The notes: generated by a model from the sequence alone, not told the origin. 64,000 nucleotides of DNA from an uncultured Clostridia bacterium (GCA_937900415.1 CALCEY010000010.1:233262-297261), one strand, 5' to 3'; positions 25,718 to 35,154 are shown, numbered from the stretch's first letter. A program made the numbers and translations.

Positions 25718-27091
25718 CTATTGATTTTCTCTTTTCTTAAATGCCGCTATGCCTGTAGCTCCTGCCGCAGCTGCCATGAGAGCAAGCCAAGGAAGCATGT
25801 TTGCCTCATCTCCCGTCTTAGGAGTATCTCCCTCGGATTTGTCAGGAGCCTCTGTATTGGCTCCGGCATTGCCGTTTCCGTTATTATCACCGGCATTGCC
25901 GCTTCCCGTATCTCCTGTTCCCGGTTTGTCGGTGGAAGGCTTTTCTACCACCAGCTTATCGTCTGCGGCTACCTTGTTTCCGTTTACAACGATTTCATTT
26001 CCTGCGCTGTTTACTACTGTAACGCCGGCGGGAACCTTTGCTTCATAGCCCGCAGGTGCTTTTTTAACTGTCATTACAACCTGAGCCAGCTGTTCAGGAG
26101 TGAGAACCTCTTCCATAACTTTCAGCATTTCTTCTACATAAGCGCCGCCTACTGCCGTAACGTTTTCGCCATCTGCTGCGAAATCAACGGTCACGTCACC
26201 TGCTACGGTCACGTTTTCACCGACCTTCATAAACAGTCCGTTGTTTACAACAGCCTTAGCGCCCTTTGAAGAATCGAGGCTTACAGTTCCTTCTACCACT
26301 CCTCCGTTAAAAGTAGTATTTCCTTTTTCTGAAGTTTTTACATCTCCCACTATCAGGCCGTTTTCCATCTCGAATTTGGATTCGTCATTTGCGTGTTCAT
26401 CATATGCATAATTATGAACGATTACATCGCCTTCAATGCCTCCTCCGGTCATCTTAATCTTACCGCCGTTGGCTATTTCAACGTCGCCGATGATATATGC
26501 GTCTTCTATAACAACATCTACGCCAGCATACGAAGTACCGAAATTAAACGAATCCATAGCATAGTTTCCTTCGCTTACGGTTATCGTGCTGCCGCCTTTA
26601 ATAACAGTCTTGCCGTTGTTATTGGAGGCTGCGTAATTTCCCGTTCCTGGAGTAGTAAGAGACAAATCAACATTGTCGATGGTAAGATTTGCATAATTCT
26701 GAATCAGTATCAACGCCTTGTCCGATTTAATCTCTCCGTTTTTAAAGGTTACCGTATTATCCTTTAAAAGCTGGAATGCGTTGGTCTCCGTTCCGGTTGA
26801 GCCTACCAAAGGAGTTCCTATCTCCCAGGTCTTTCCGTTTAAATCAAAGGTTATATTTTTACCTGTGCCTTCAACCTTAACGCCGCCGCCCGAATAATTG
26901 TCAAGCAGCTTTATTGTCGCCGTTTCACCATCTTTGACAGAAGCCACTGCATCTACCGCGGTAGGGAATTTTTCCGTCACTCCGTTCTTCGTCACTTCAA
27001 AGTAGTCATTGTTTTCTGCTGCGAAAGCCATAGTCGGCACAAATACCATAACCATGATTATGCAGAGAAAACTTACAAGTAATTTTTTCAT
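25718..27091 (-). CDS. Secreted beta-helix-like surface protein with sortase-type anchor
   Basis: 457 residues. The signal peptide is MKKLLVSFLCIIMVMVF followed by VPTMAFA-A (cleavage near residue 24). The body (about 30-300) has repeating short strands such as TIKLLDNY, ITFDLNGKTW, NLTIDNVDL and GDVEIANGGKIKMTGGGIEGDVIV. This pattern fits a right-handed parallel beta helix of adhesins or carbohydrate-binding wall proteins. A Gly/Asn/Asp-rich spacer (about 380-425) leads to the sorting signal TPKTGDE, a hydrophobic helix (MLPWLALMAAAAGATGIAA) and the positive tail FKKRENQ. Sortase should attach it to peptidoglycan. No catalytic motif is seen. The RBS GGAGGG is strong; the promoter carries a G9 tract. 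Confidence 0.85.
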   Translation of the reverse strand: MKKLLVSFLCIIMVMVFVPTMAFAAENNDYFEVTKNGVTEKFPTAVDAVASVKDGETATIKLLDNYSGGGVKVEGTGKNITFDLNGKTWEIGTPLVGSTGTETNAFQLLKDNTVTFKNGEIKSDKALILIQNYANLTIDNVDLSLTTPGTGNYAASNNNGKTVIKGGSTITVSEGNYAMDSFNFGTSYAGVDVVIEDAYIIGDVEIANGGKIKMTGGGIEGDVIVHNYAYDEHANDESKFEMENGLIVGDVKTSEKGNTTFNGGVVEGTVSLDSSKGAKAVVNNGLFMKVGENVTVAGDVTVDFAADGENVTAVGGAYVEEMLKVMEEVLTPEQLAQVVMTVKKAPAGYEAKVPAGVTVVNSAGNEIVVNGNKVAADDKLVVEKPSTDKPGTGDTGSGNAGDNNGNGNAGANTEAPDKSEGDTPKTGDEANMLPWLALMAAAAGATGIAAFKKRENQ

Positions 27092-27149
27092 TTTTACCCT
27101 CCATAAATCTGTGCAAACAATTTGCTTAAAAGTTATTTACATTACTTTA

Positions 27150-27179
27150 ATAATACCCCCCCCCGAAATATTTTGTCAA
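27150..27179 (-). promoter_or_regulatory. Wall-protein promoter with a G9 tract in the spacer
   Basis: Reading leftwards: TTGACA (27179-27174), 18-base spacer AAATATTTC plus nine G (27164-27156), then TATTAT (27155-27150). Same architecture as the opp promoter at 8569-8598. Confidence 0.7.
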
Positions 27180-27214
27180 CACCATAAAGCGCTGCTATCT
27201 CTTTGAAAATATTT

Positions 27215-28582
27215 CTACTTTTGTCCTTTCTGAACCTTTCTCATCTCAGCGGAAAACATGGCAACCGTAGTAATCACAGCTATAACGTCGGCTATAGGCT
27301 CGGCAAGAAAAACGGCGAACACCTTATTTTCAAGAAAAACAGGCAGGATAAAAATCAGAGGAATTAAAACGATGACCTTCCTGAATACAGCCAAAAACGC
27401 ACTTGTCTTTGAATTTCCAAAAGCGATAAACGTCTGCTGGCACGACATCTGCAATCCCATTAGAAATACGGAGGCCATATATATCCTTAGCGCCCAGCAT
27501 GAAAGTTCAGTCAGTTTTGGATCAGAGGTAAATATAGATACGAAAACCGACGGAACCAGCTCAACAAGAAGGCACAGCGCTGAAGCGTATGAAAAAGTAC
27601 ATATCGTTTGCAGTTTAAACGCCTGCATAACCCTTTCCCTGTTTTTTGCTCCGTAGTTGTAGCTTATTATCGGCTGTCCTCCCTGGGTAATGCCCTGTAT
27701 CGGAAGCATGGCAAACTGCATTATACTTGAAAGGATAGTCATAGCACCCACAGCTAAATCGCCGCCGTATTTCAGCAGCGAGGAATTAAAGCAAAGCACT
27801 AAAATACTTTCGGTGGACATCATCACAAAGGGAGCTACTCCAAGGCCTATGCAAGGCAGCAGGACATGCTTTCTTATTCTCATATTTTCTCTCTTTATTC
27901 TCAAAACAGTATTATTTCCCCTGAGGAAGTTGTAAGCCCATGCGGCGCTTATTGCCTGGGAAATAACGGTGGCTGCGGCTGCTCCTCTCACTCCCATATC
28001 AAATATAAAAATGAATATCGGATCAAGAACGATATTGCTCACTGCTCCTATTACTACAGTCATCATGCTTATCTTTGAAAAGCCCTGCGCCGATATGAAG
28101 GCGTTAAGGCCAAGCGTAAGCTGTACAAATATGGTTCCCAGCGCATATATACCCATATATCCTTTAGCATAATCTATCGTGTTTTCGCTGGCCCCGAAGA
28201 GATAAAGGAGAGGTTCGCGGAAAATCAGTGTTACGGCAGTTAGCAGCAGGGCTGTTATTATCAGAGCCGAAAAGCAATTGCCCAAAATCTTTTCTGACAT
28301 TTCCTTTTCTCCTTTTCCCATAAATATGCTCGCTCTCGGCGCTCCTCCCATTCCTACCAGATAAGCGAATGCGGAAATTATCATTATCAGAGGAAAGCAT
28401 ATGCCCACTCCTGTCAGCGCCATAGCGCCCTCCTGCGGTATATGCCCTATGTACATTCTGTCCACCATATTATACAGTGCGTTTACTACCTGAGAGGTTA
28501 TGGCTGGAACAGCCAGAACAAACAGCAGATGTCTCACCGGCTCTTTACCGAGATCCACTTCTTTTGACATAATCTGTTTCAT
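27215..28582 (-). CDS. MATE-family multidrug/cation antiporter
   Basis: 455 residues, about 12 membrane helices. It starts with the typical KEPVRHLLFVLAVPAITSQV and NALYNMVDRMYIGHI, the N-terminal MatE signature. The second half repeats the fold (GQPIISYNYGAKNRERVMQA). It exports drugs or other organic compounds in exchange for Na+ or H+. It lies 18 bases downstream of a MarR-type regulator, which suggests drug-responsive control. The ATG at 28582 is followed by a second ATG four codons on (MSKEVD, at 28570); either could be used. Confidence 0.92.
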   Translation of the reverse strand: MKQIMSKEVDLGKEPVRHLLFVLAVPAITSQVVNALYNMVDRMYIGHIPQEGAMALTGVGICFPLIMIISAFAYLVGMGGAPRASIFMGKGEKEMSEKILGNCFSALIITALLLTAVTLIFREPLLYLFGASENTIDYAKGYMGIYALGTIFVQLTLGLNAFISAQGFSKISMMTVVIGAVSNIVLDPIFIFIFDMGVRGAAAATVISQAISAAWAYNFLRGNNTVLRIKRENMRIRKHVLLPCIGLGVAPFVMMSTESILVLCFNSSLLKYGGDLAVGAMTILSSIMQFAMLPIQGITQGGQPIISYNYGAKNRERVMQAFKLQTICTFSYASALCLLVELVPSVFVSIFTSDPKLTELSCWALRIYMASVFLMGLQMSCQQTFIAFGNSKTSAFLAVFRKVIVLIPLIFILPVFLENKVFAVFLAEPIADVIAVITTVAMFSAEMRKVQKGQK

Positions 28583-28600
28583 ATATAACGCCTCCTTATC

Positions 28601-29089
28601 TTATTTTTCCGGTTCTATCCTCAACGGGTGTTCTTTATCCTTCGATACCGTGATTTTATCAGCCGCTTTAAACCTGTTTAAAATTTTTTCCATAGTCGTT
28701 TTCATATTCATTATTTCCTCTTCTGAAATATCTGCCAAAACAACCTCGTTTATTTCTTTTATCCCTTCTGAAAGCTGCTTTATTACCGTCTCTGAAGCCT
28801 CAGTCAGAAATATTTCCCTGCTGCGCCTGTCTCCTGCTGCCTCTCTTATCTCTACGAGCCCTTTCTGCGTAAGAGAAGTAAGGCTCCTGCTGACAAGTCC
28901 TTTAGATACGCCAAGAACAGTAGCAAGCCTGCCGCTTGTATTCATGCTTTCATTATTTGAAAGCAATATCAAAAGGGAAATTTCATTGGGAGAAAAGTTC
29001 TCATTCTGAAAGTTTATGTTGAGAGTTTCCGCATAGACTCTTCTTATCTGAGAAAGGTAGCTTAATACAGCTTCTACGTTCTTTGCCAT
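28601..29089 (-). CDS. MarR-family transcriptional regulator
   Basis: 162 residues. Winged helix with 'SGRLATVLGVSKGLVSRSLTSL' (about residues 52-73) as the HTH and 'EIREAAGDRRSREIFLTE' as the wing with the conserved D-R-R-S. It most likely represses the marR-MATE operon until a ligand binds. The palindrome at 29121-29134 over its own transcription start is the likely operator. The last residues (KDKEHPLRIEPEK) are a short charged tail. Confidence 0.92.
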   Translation of the reverse strand: MAKNVEAVLSYLSQIRRVYAETLNINFQNENFSPNEISLLILLSNNESMNTSGRLATVLGVSKGLVSRSLTSLTQKGLVEIREAAGDRRSREIFLTEASETVIKQLSEGIKEINEVVLADISEEEIMNMKTTMEKILNRFKAADKITVSKDKEHPLRIEPEK

Positions 29090-29120
29090 TTTCTTTTTCC
29101 TTTCATTGCCCTTAAAATTA

Positions 29121-29171
29121 GTTTACTTGTAAACAATATATAAATATACGCCTTTAACGTACGAATGTCAA
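29121..29171 (-). promoter_or_regulatory. marR-MATE promoter with operator palindrome
   Basis: Reading leftwards: TTGACA (29171-29166), 17-base spacer, TATATT (29148-29143). Then the perfect palindrome GTTTAC-AA-GTAAAC (29134-29121) covers the expected transcription start. This is a classical position for repression. Confidence 0.8.
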
Positions 29172-29194
29172 TCGCTTAAAATTTAAGAATAAGT

Positions 29195-29226
29195 AAAAAC
29201 GGTGCAGTCTTATGACGCACCGTTTT
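29195..29226 (-). terminator. Terminator of rarA
   Basis: Stem AAAACGGTGC / GCACCGTTTT (29196-29205 with 29217-29226), 11-base loop, followed leftwards by a T-rich run. The arm touches the rarA stop codon. Confidence 0.85.
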
Positions 29227-30539
29227 CATCTATTCATTTTCCATTCTTTTATCTGTCTAAGCCGTTCCTTGAATCTTGCCTCCGTCCCTTGCTCCGTAGG
29301 CTTGTAATACACCTTTCCCGCAAGAGAATCTGGCAGACACTGCATATCTGTAAGCTTATCTTCAAAATCATGGGCATATTTATACCCCTTTCCATATGAA
29401 AGCTCCTTCATAAGCTTCGTTACTCCGTTCCTTATGACAAGAGGAACAGGTTCGGAAAGCTGAGTGAGAGCGTCTTTTTTAGCCGCCGCATACGCTGTAT
29501 AAATCGAATTTGATTTTGGCGCAATTGACATATACACCACGGCTTCTGTCAGATGAACGGAACATTCAGGCATACCGATAAAATGACATGCCTGGTAAGC
29601 CGCCACTGCAATTTCCAGCGCTCTCGGGTCTGCAAGACCTATGTCCTCGCCGGCAAATCGGGTCACGCGGCGCGCTATATACAGCGGATCCTCACCGGCC
29701 TCCAACATTCTTGCCAGCCAATAGACCGCTGCGTCAGGGTCCGAATTTCTCATGGACTTATGTAGAGCTGAAATCAGATTATAATGCTCCTCCCCGTTTT
29801 TATCGTAGAGGAGAGACTTCCTTGAAGTACACTGTTCAAGATTTTCTTTTGTTACAATAACCTTGTTATCGTCAACTATTCCGTTTAAAATCACCATTTC
29901 CAACGTAGAAAGCGCGGTTCTTGCGTCTCCTCCGGCAAATACGGATATAGCCTCCAGCATATCTTCTGTTATATCTATTTCCTGTCCGCCGAAGCCTCTT
30001 TGATCCGTCAAAGCTCGCTTAAGAAGTTCGAACAGCTCTTCAGTGGACAGAGCTTTCAAAACAAAGACCTTACATCTTGAAAGCAAAGCTCCGTTGACCT
30101 CAAAAGACGGGTTTTCCGTCGTAGCTCCTATGAGAATTATGCTGCCTTTTTCGACAAATGGAAGAAATGCGTCCTGCTGCGCCTTATTAAACCTGTGAAT
30201 CTCGTCCACAAATACGACGGTCTTTTCTCCGTAACGGCGGTTAGTCTCCGCCTGCTGCATTACAGCCCTTATCTCCTTTATGCCGCTCGTTACGGCGGAG
30301 AAATCTATAAATTCAGCTTTCGTTTTTTTAGCTATTATCCTGGCTAAGGTAGTCTTTCCCGTTCCCGGAGGTCCCCAAAAAATCATTGAAGAAAGATTGT
30401 CGCTCTCTATAAGACGGCGCAGCACTTTCCCTTCTCCGAGCAAATGCGTCTGGCCCACATATTCTTCAAAACCGGCAGGCCTCATTCTGGCCGCAAGAGG
30501 CTGAGATATTTCACTGTCAAATATGCTCATCTGTTCCAT
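29226..30539 (-). CDS. rarA: Replication-associated recombination protein A (MgsA/RarA AAA+ ATPase)
   Basis: 437 residues. AAA+ ATPase acting at stalled replication forks. Walker A is GPPGTGKTTLA (about residues 55-65), Walker B VVFVDEIHRFNKAQQDAFL, sensor 1 'LIGATTENPSF'. A C-terminal helical oligomerisation domain (about 250-425) contains RNSDPDAAVYWLARMLEAGEDP, read in two parts. The N-terminus MEQMSIFDSEISQPLAARMRP resembles family members with a SSB-contact segment. Single gene with its own terminator. Confidence 0.95.
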   Translation of the reverse strand: MEQMSIFDSEISQPLAARMRPAGFEEYVGQTHLLGEGKVLRRLIESDNLSSMIFWGPPGTGKTTLARIIAKKTKAEFIDFSAVTSGIKEIRAVMQQAETNRRYGEKTVVFVDEIHRFNKAQQDAFLPFVEKGSIILIGATTENPSFEVNGALLSRCKVFVLKALSTEELFELLKRALTDQRGFGGQEIDITEDMLEAISVFAGGDARTALSTLEMVILNGIVDDNKVIVTKENLEQCTSRKSLLYDKNGEEHYNLISALHKSMRNSDPDAAVYWLARMLEAGEDPLYIARRVTRFAGEDIGLADPRALEIAVAAYQACHFIGMPECSVHLTEAVVYMSIAPKSNSIYTAYAAAKKDALTQLSEPVPLVIRNGVTKLMKELSYGKGYKYAHDFEDKLTDMQCLPDSLAGKVYYKPTEQGTEARFKERLRQIKEWKMNR

Positions 30540-30675
30540 AGCTTCTCCTTCGTTCTTTCAACTGCGAGATTTATAAAAAGTATACCACGGCTGCCTCAAG
30601 CGGTCTACCTTCACCAGCTGTCATTCCGAGCCACCGATAAATTTATGCAGCGGCAGATTGTCACACCGCCTGAAC

Positions 30676-30730
30676 AAAAGCCGGCTTTCCCAAAGAGCAG
30701 AATATATATCTGACTTTTCGGAAGGCCGGC
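30676..30730 (-). terminator. Terminator after the membrane XRE gene
   Basis: Stem GCCGGCTTTCC / GGAAGGCCGGC (30680-30690 with 30720-30730, one G-U), 29-base loop. Leftwards it ends in TTTTGTTC. The rest of 30540-30771 shows nothing else. Confidence 0.65.
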
Positions 30731-30771
30731 ACATACTTCTTCGTATTTATGCGCTTTTATGCGTATCTGCG

Positions 30772-31818
30772 CTATCTTTTTACAGCTTTGTAAATTTCTC
30801 TTACTATAACGAAAACGATTCCTGCAACAGGCCAGACTACCCAGCTGATATGCCAGTCAAACGTCAGAAAGCTGTATCCCAAATATATGGCTGTTATCCC
30901 CAGCCAATACACTGTTGAAATAACGTCAAGAACCTTGTCCTTTTCTTCTCTGGTATAATCTCCTTCTTCAAGAAGCGTTTCGTAGCTTTCATGAACAATT
31001 CCGGCTTTAACGAAGATATTTACGGCAAGGGACACCACAACCAGTATTATGGCGGTGGCGACCACAAAATGAAAGCCGTCCCTTTCATTAAATACTACGC
31101 CTGAAATAAACAGGGGTATTACAGAAACTATACAGAGAAAAACTCCTGTCATAATTTTTCTTCTGAATTCCGGCGCAAAGTCCTCCTTGAGAAGCCTTAC
31201 CATGCTTTCCGTATCTGCTGCAAGGTATATGAAGTCTTTTTCGATATATTCATATTTTGAAAGCTTCATACTCTCTGAAATCAATATCAAAACGGCAACG
31301 GCTACTATCGCCACAAGTATGGCCGCACCCAGCATACCCATCTTGTCTTCACCGGCGCTTATGACTCCGTATTCGGCTCCGCCTGCCAGAAGTATCATGA
31401 TTACAGGCGACAGGATGCAAAGCGAGACTCCGAAGGCTATTTTCGGCGCAGCCTCTTCTCTCGCAAGCAAAAATGCTTTCGCCTCCTCCATGGTAACCAT
31501 TTTTTCCGGCTCTTCTCTGCGGGCGGAACGCTTATCTTTTGTTGACGGCTTCTCCTCCGAAATTCGGTTATCCATGACGGCGGCTTTTACATCGTCTTCT
31601 TTTTCCTCGATATATCCGCCGTTATCATCTTTTAAAAGATAATCGCATGTCACGCCGAAGGTTTCTGCCAATTTTAAAATTTTATCAAGGTCAGGCGTTG
31701 AAGCAGCGCTTTCCCATTTGGAAACAGACTGACGTGTAACTCCCACAGCCTCCGCCAGCTCCTCCTGAGACCAGCCCTTCTTTTTTCTGAGCGCCATGAT
31801 TCTATCAGCTAAAATCAT
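30772..31818 (-). CDS. XRE-type DNA-binding protein with multi-pass membrane domain
   Basis: 348 residues. An N-terminal HTH (about 1-62; MALRKKKGWSQEELAEAVGV, TRQSVSKWES) is linked through an acidic/basic region (about 65-120) to five or six membrane helices (about 124-345), including VSLCILSPVIMILLAGGAEYG and WPVAGIVFVIVREIYKAV. This HTH-plus-membrane design is common in clostridia and often senses the envelope, but no function is established. 'MVTMEEAKAFLLAREEAAPKIA' before the first helix is a family hallmark I recall for such proteins. Monocistronic by position. Confidence 0.82.
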   Translation of the reverse strand: MILADRIMALRKKKGWSQEELAEAVGVTRQSVSKWESAASTPDLDKILKLAETFGVTCDYLLKDDNGGYIEEKEDDVKAAVMDNRISEEKPSTKDKRSARREEPEKMVTMEEAKAFLLAREEAAPKIAFGVSLCILSPVIMILLAGGAEYGVISAGEDKMGMLGAAILVAIVAVAVLILISESMKLSKYEYIEKDFIYLAADTESMVRLLKEDFAPEFRRKIMTGVFLCIVSVIPLFISGVVFNERDGFHFVVATAIILVVVSLAVNIFVKAGIVHESYETLLEEGDYTREEKDKVLDVISTVYWLGITAIYLGYSFLTFDWHISWVVWPVAGIVFVIVREIYKAVKR

Positions 31819-31919
31819 TTTTCTTCCTCCAATATTTCTTTTGATAAAATCATAGCTTTACGAAGCGGTTTACGCAAGCCTACCGTGATTGGAAATTTGT
31901 CAACCGGCAGTTGCATTTT

Positions 31920-33596
31920 CTAAAACAGGCCTGATATTACGCCGTTTTCGTCCACATCTATCTTTTCGGCCGCCGGAACTTTAGGAAGACCCGGCATCGT
32001 CATTATATCTCCTGTTAAAGCCACTATAAATCCGGCTCCTGCCGAAACCTTAAGATTTCTTACCGTAACATTAAATCCTCTCGGCGCTCCTTTAAGAGAC
32101 GGATCGTCAGAAAAGCTATATTGCGTTTTAGCTACGCATATAGGATATTTTTCAAAACCCAAAGCCGCCAGCTGCTTCGCCTGTTTCTTTGCATTGTCCG
32201 TCAATATCACTCCATCGGCATGATATATGCGTTTGCATATGGCGTCCAATTTTTCTTCTATCGAAAGCTCTAAATCATATGACTGCCTAAAATCATTTGG
32301 AAGCTCGCAAAGTCTCACTACTTCTTCCGCCAGCGCTTTTCCGCCTTCTCCTCCTTTTGCCCAAACCTCAGACAAAGCTACGTTTACCCCCAGCGCTCTG
32401 CACTTCTCCTCTACGAGAGCCAGCTCAGCCTGAGTATCGGTAGGAAACGCGTTTATCGCTACGACGCAAGGGAGGCCGAACACATCTTTTATATTGGAAA
32501 CATGCTGAAGCAAGTTTGGAAGTCCCGCCGCAAGAGCTTCTAAGTTCTCTTCATTGAGATTTTCTTTTGCCACCCCTCCGTGATATTTAAGAGCTCTTAC
32601 CGTAGCTACCATTACTACGGCGTCAGGCGTAAGACCTGCCATTCTGCACTTTATGTCGAGGAACTTCTCTGCTCCCAGATCTGCGGCAAAACCTGCTTCG
32701 GTTACTACGTAATCGGCCAGCTTAAGAGCCATGCGGGTAGCCGTTACGGAGTTGCAGCCGTGAGCTATGTTGGCGAAAGGACCACCGTGAACGAAGGCAG
32801 GCGTTCCTTCCAGCGTCTGTACAAGATTAGGTTTCAGAGCGTCCTTCAGCAGTGCGGCCATAGCTCCCTCCGCTTTCAGGTCATGTGCCGTTACAGGCTT
32901 TCCGTCATAGGTATATCCCACGATTATTCTTGCCAGTCTCTGTTTTAAATCAATGATGTCTCCTGCCAGACAAAGTATGGCCATTATTTCAGAAGCAACG
33001 GTTATGTCAAAACCGTCTTCACGAGGAACGCCCTGCGCCTTACCGCCTAAGCCGTCCACTATGTGTCTGAGCTGTCTGTCATTCATATCAAGAGCTCTTT
33101 TCCATGTTATCTGCTTAGGATCTATCCCCAGCTCATTACCCTGCTGTATGTGGTTGTCCAGCATTGCAGCCAATAAATTATTTGCTGCTCCTATAGCATG
33201 GAAATCTCCGGTAAAATGTAAATTTATGTCCTCCATCGGAACTATCTGCGCATATCCGCCTCCGGCAGCTCCGCCTTTTATTCCGAATACAGGGCCGAGG
33301 GACGGTTCTCTGAGCGCCGTTATGACGTTCTTTCCTATCTTGCGGAGTCCGTCTGTAAGTCCTACCGACGTCGTAGTCTTGCCTTCCCCGGCAGGCGTAG
33401 GTGTTATAGCCGTTACAAGTATCAGCTTGCCGTCTTTCCTGTCTTTTCTGTCCTTTAGCAGGGCGTAATCTACTTTCGCCTTGTAATTGCCGTACTGCTC
33501 CAGATATTTCTCGTCTACTCCGGCCAGCTTTGCCACTTCCGTTATCTTTTTCTTCTCGCACTCCTGAGCAATCTGAATGTCGCTTTTGAATTCCAT
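31920..33596 (-). CDS. fhs: Formate-tetrahydrofolate ligase
   Basis: 558 residues. ATP-dependent synthesis of 10-formyl-THF from formate, a key step of clostridial one-carbon and acetogenic metabolism. The P-loop reads TPTPAGEGKTTTSVGL (about residues 66-81). The FTHFS signatures 'REPSLGPVFGIKGGAAGGGYAQ' (about 96-117) and 'VHGGPFANIAHGCNS' are intact. The C-terminus MTMPGLPKVPAAEKIDVDENG is typical. It lies 14 bases after rnhB, in line with rbgA-rnhB. Confidence 0.97.
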   Translation of the reverse strand: MEFKSDIQIAQECEKKKITEVAKLAGVDEKYLEQYGNYKAKVDYALLKDRKDRKDGKLILVTAITPTPAGEGKTTTSVGLTDGLRKIGKNVITALREPSLGPVFGIKGGAAGGGYAQIVPMEDINLHFTGDFHAIGAANNLLAAMLDNHIQQGNELGIDPKQITWKRALDMNDRQLRHIVDGLGGKAQGVPREDGFDITVASEIMAILCLAGDIIDLKQRLARIIVGYTYDGKPVTAHDLKAEGAMAALLKDALKPNLVQTLEGTPAFVHGGPFANIAHGCNSVTATRMALKLADYVVTEAGFAADLGAEKFLDIKCRMAGLTPDAVVMVATVRALKYHGGVAKENLNEENLEALAAGLPNLLQHVSNIKDVFGLPCVVAINAFPTDTQAELALVEEKCRALGVNVALSEVWAKGGEGGKALAEEVVRLCELPNDFRQSYDLELSIEEKLDAICKRIYHADGVILTDNAKKQAKQLAALGFEKYPICVAKTQYSFSDDPSLKGAPRGFNVTVRNLKVSAGAGFIVALTGDIMTMPGLPKVPAAEKIDVDENGVISGLF

Positions 33597-33610
33597 TTCA
33601 TGTCCCTCGC

Positions 33611-34264
33611 TTATAAATTTTTTAAAAATGTTTTTCTGTGTATCGGTGTAATTCCGTATTTATATATACCCTCATAATGAGCTTTGGTGCCGTATCCTTT
33701 ATTGCTGTCAAAGCCGTAATGAGGATATTGTTCATGGTAATCAATCATCATGCGGTCCCTTGTGACCTTGGCTATTATGGAAGCCGCCGCTATGGAAAGG
33801 CTTTTGGCGTCTCCTTTGATTACGGACTCCTGGCGGATATCTACGCCTTCCAGACTTGCAGCGTCAAGCAGCAGAACATCTATCCTGCAGCCTTTCTTTC
33901 GTCGAAGCATTTCGCCGGCTTTTTCAGCAGCTTCTTTCATAGACTTTTTTGTTGCCTGAAGTATGTTTATTTCGTCTATGGTTTCATTATCCGCTATTCC
34001 AACGCCCCAGGCAAGAGCTTTTTCTGTTATTATGTCATATAATTCTTCCCGTTTCTTTTGAGAAAGCTTTTTCGAATCGTCCACTCCCAAAACATCGAAA
34101 CTTTCGGGAAGCACTGCGCAGGCTGCAACTACCGGTCCTGCCAGAGGTCCTCTTCCTGCTTCGTCTATCCCTCCTATATATCCTTCTCCTCCCGTTTCAA
34201 TATCAAAAGCTTTCATCGTTTCAAGCTTTTCCGAAAGCATCTTTGCTCTTTCTTCCTTAGTCAT
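33611..34264 (-). CDS. rnhB: Ribonuclease HII
   Basis: 217 residues. Removes RNA from DNA:RNA hybrids, including single ribonucleotides. The motif GGIDEAGRGPLAGPVVAAC (about 32-50) carries the catalytic Asp-Glu pair, and 'LLLDA' and 'SIIAKVTRDRMM' give the remaining acidic and conserved residues. It overlaps rbgA by eight bases. Order rbgA-rnhB is conserved in Firmicutes. Confidence 0.96.
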   Translation of the reverse strand: MTKEERAKMLSEKLETMKAFDIETGGEGYIGGIDEAGRGPLAGPVVAACAVLPESFDVLGVDDSKKLSQKKREELYDIITEKALAWGVGIADNETIDEINILQATKKSMKEAAEKAGEMLRRKKGCRIDVLLLDAASLEGVDIRQESVIKGDAKSLSIAAASIIAKVTRDRMMIDYHEQYPHYGFDSNKGYGTKAHYEGIYKYGITPIHRKTFLKNL

Positions 34265-35117
34265 CTTCCTGCCCTGCCTGATGTTTAACTTTTTCCAAAG
34301 TTATATTCCCTATAGCTCCGCTCCTGAATTCATCTAAAACTGTCTTGCCGCAGCGTTCGTAATCTATTCTCTTTCCCGGTAAAATAAATCCTCTCTTTAA
34401 GGCGATCGCTTCCATATTTTCAAGAGGAGTTTCCGCCAGCTCCGAAAGCTTATACCTATCCATAAGCTCCTTGGGATATTCTTTCTGAAGCTTCTTGATG
34501 AGCTCAAGCGCCAAGTCCGCCACGTCGAGAATCTCATCCTTTATTGAGCCGCAAAAAGCCAGATTGAGTCCCGCCTCAGGATCTTCAAACTTGGGCCACA
34601 GAATTCCGGGCGTGTCTAAAAGCTGCATTCCGTTTGAAAGGGAAAGCCACTGCTTACCTTTGGTTACGCCCGGTTTGTCCCCGGTCTTTGCACTCTTTTT
34701 ACCTGTCATCCTGTTTATCAGCGAAGATTTCCCCACATTAGGTACGCCTACGATCATCATTCTCAGAGGCTTCTTCAAGGTTCTCTCTTCATCCTTTTCA
34801 CGCTGAAATCTGTCTAATATTTTAAAAAGCTGATTGACGCCCTGTCCTTTCATACAATTCATCTGAAGAACCGTACTGCCGTTCTTCTTCAAGACGTCTG
34901 TCCAGCTGTCATTGGCAAAAGGATCTGATAAATCACTCTTATTAAGAACTATTATCCGTTTTTTACCGCCAACAAGTTGGTCTATGATAGGATTCCTGCT
35001 GGAAACAGGTATTCTGGCGTCCACTGTTTCTATTACCAGATCAACCATTTTCAGATTGGCTTCTATCAATTCTCTGGTTTTTTTCATGTGTCCCGGATAC
35101 CAGTTTATATTATCCAT
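34257..35117 (-). CDS. rbgA: Ribosome biogenesis GTPase RbgA (YlqF)
   Basis: 286 residues. Circularly permuted GTPase needed for late assembly of the 50S subunit. G4 (NKSD, about residue 59) precedes G1 (GVPNVGKSSLINRM, about 118-131) and G3 (DTPGILWP, about 169). MDNINWYPGHMKKTRELI is the family start. C-terminal domain about 195-280. It follows rplS but is separated from it by a terminator, so partial readthrough or its own promoter is expected. Confidence 0.96.
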   Translation of the reverse strand: MDNINWYPGHMKKTRELIEANLKMVDLVIETVDARIPVSSRNPIIDQLVGGKKRIIVLNKSDLSDPFANDSWTDVLKKNGSTVLQMNCMKGQGVNQLFKILDRFQREKDEERTLKKPLRMMIVGVPNVGKSSLINRMTGKKSAKTGDKPGVTKGKQWLSLSNGMQLLDTPGILWPKFEDPEAGLNLAFCGSIKDEILDVADLALELIKKLQKEYPKELMDRYKLSELAETPLENMEAIALKRGFILPGKRIDYERCGKTVLDEFRSGAIGNITLEKVKHQAGQEDD

Positions 35118-35154
35118 AACGTCTAATCTCCTTCATATTTTACACTTTTATAGC

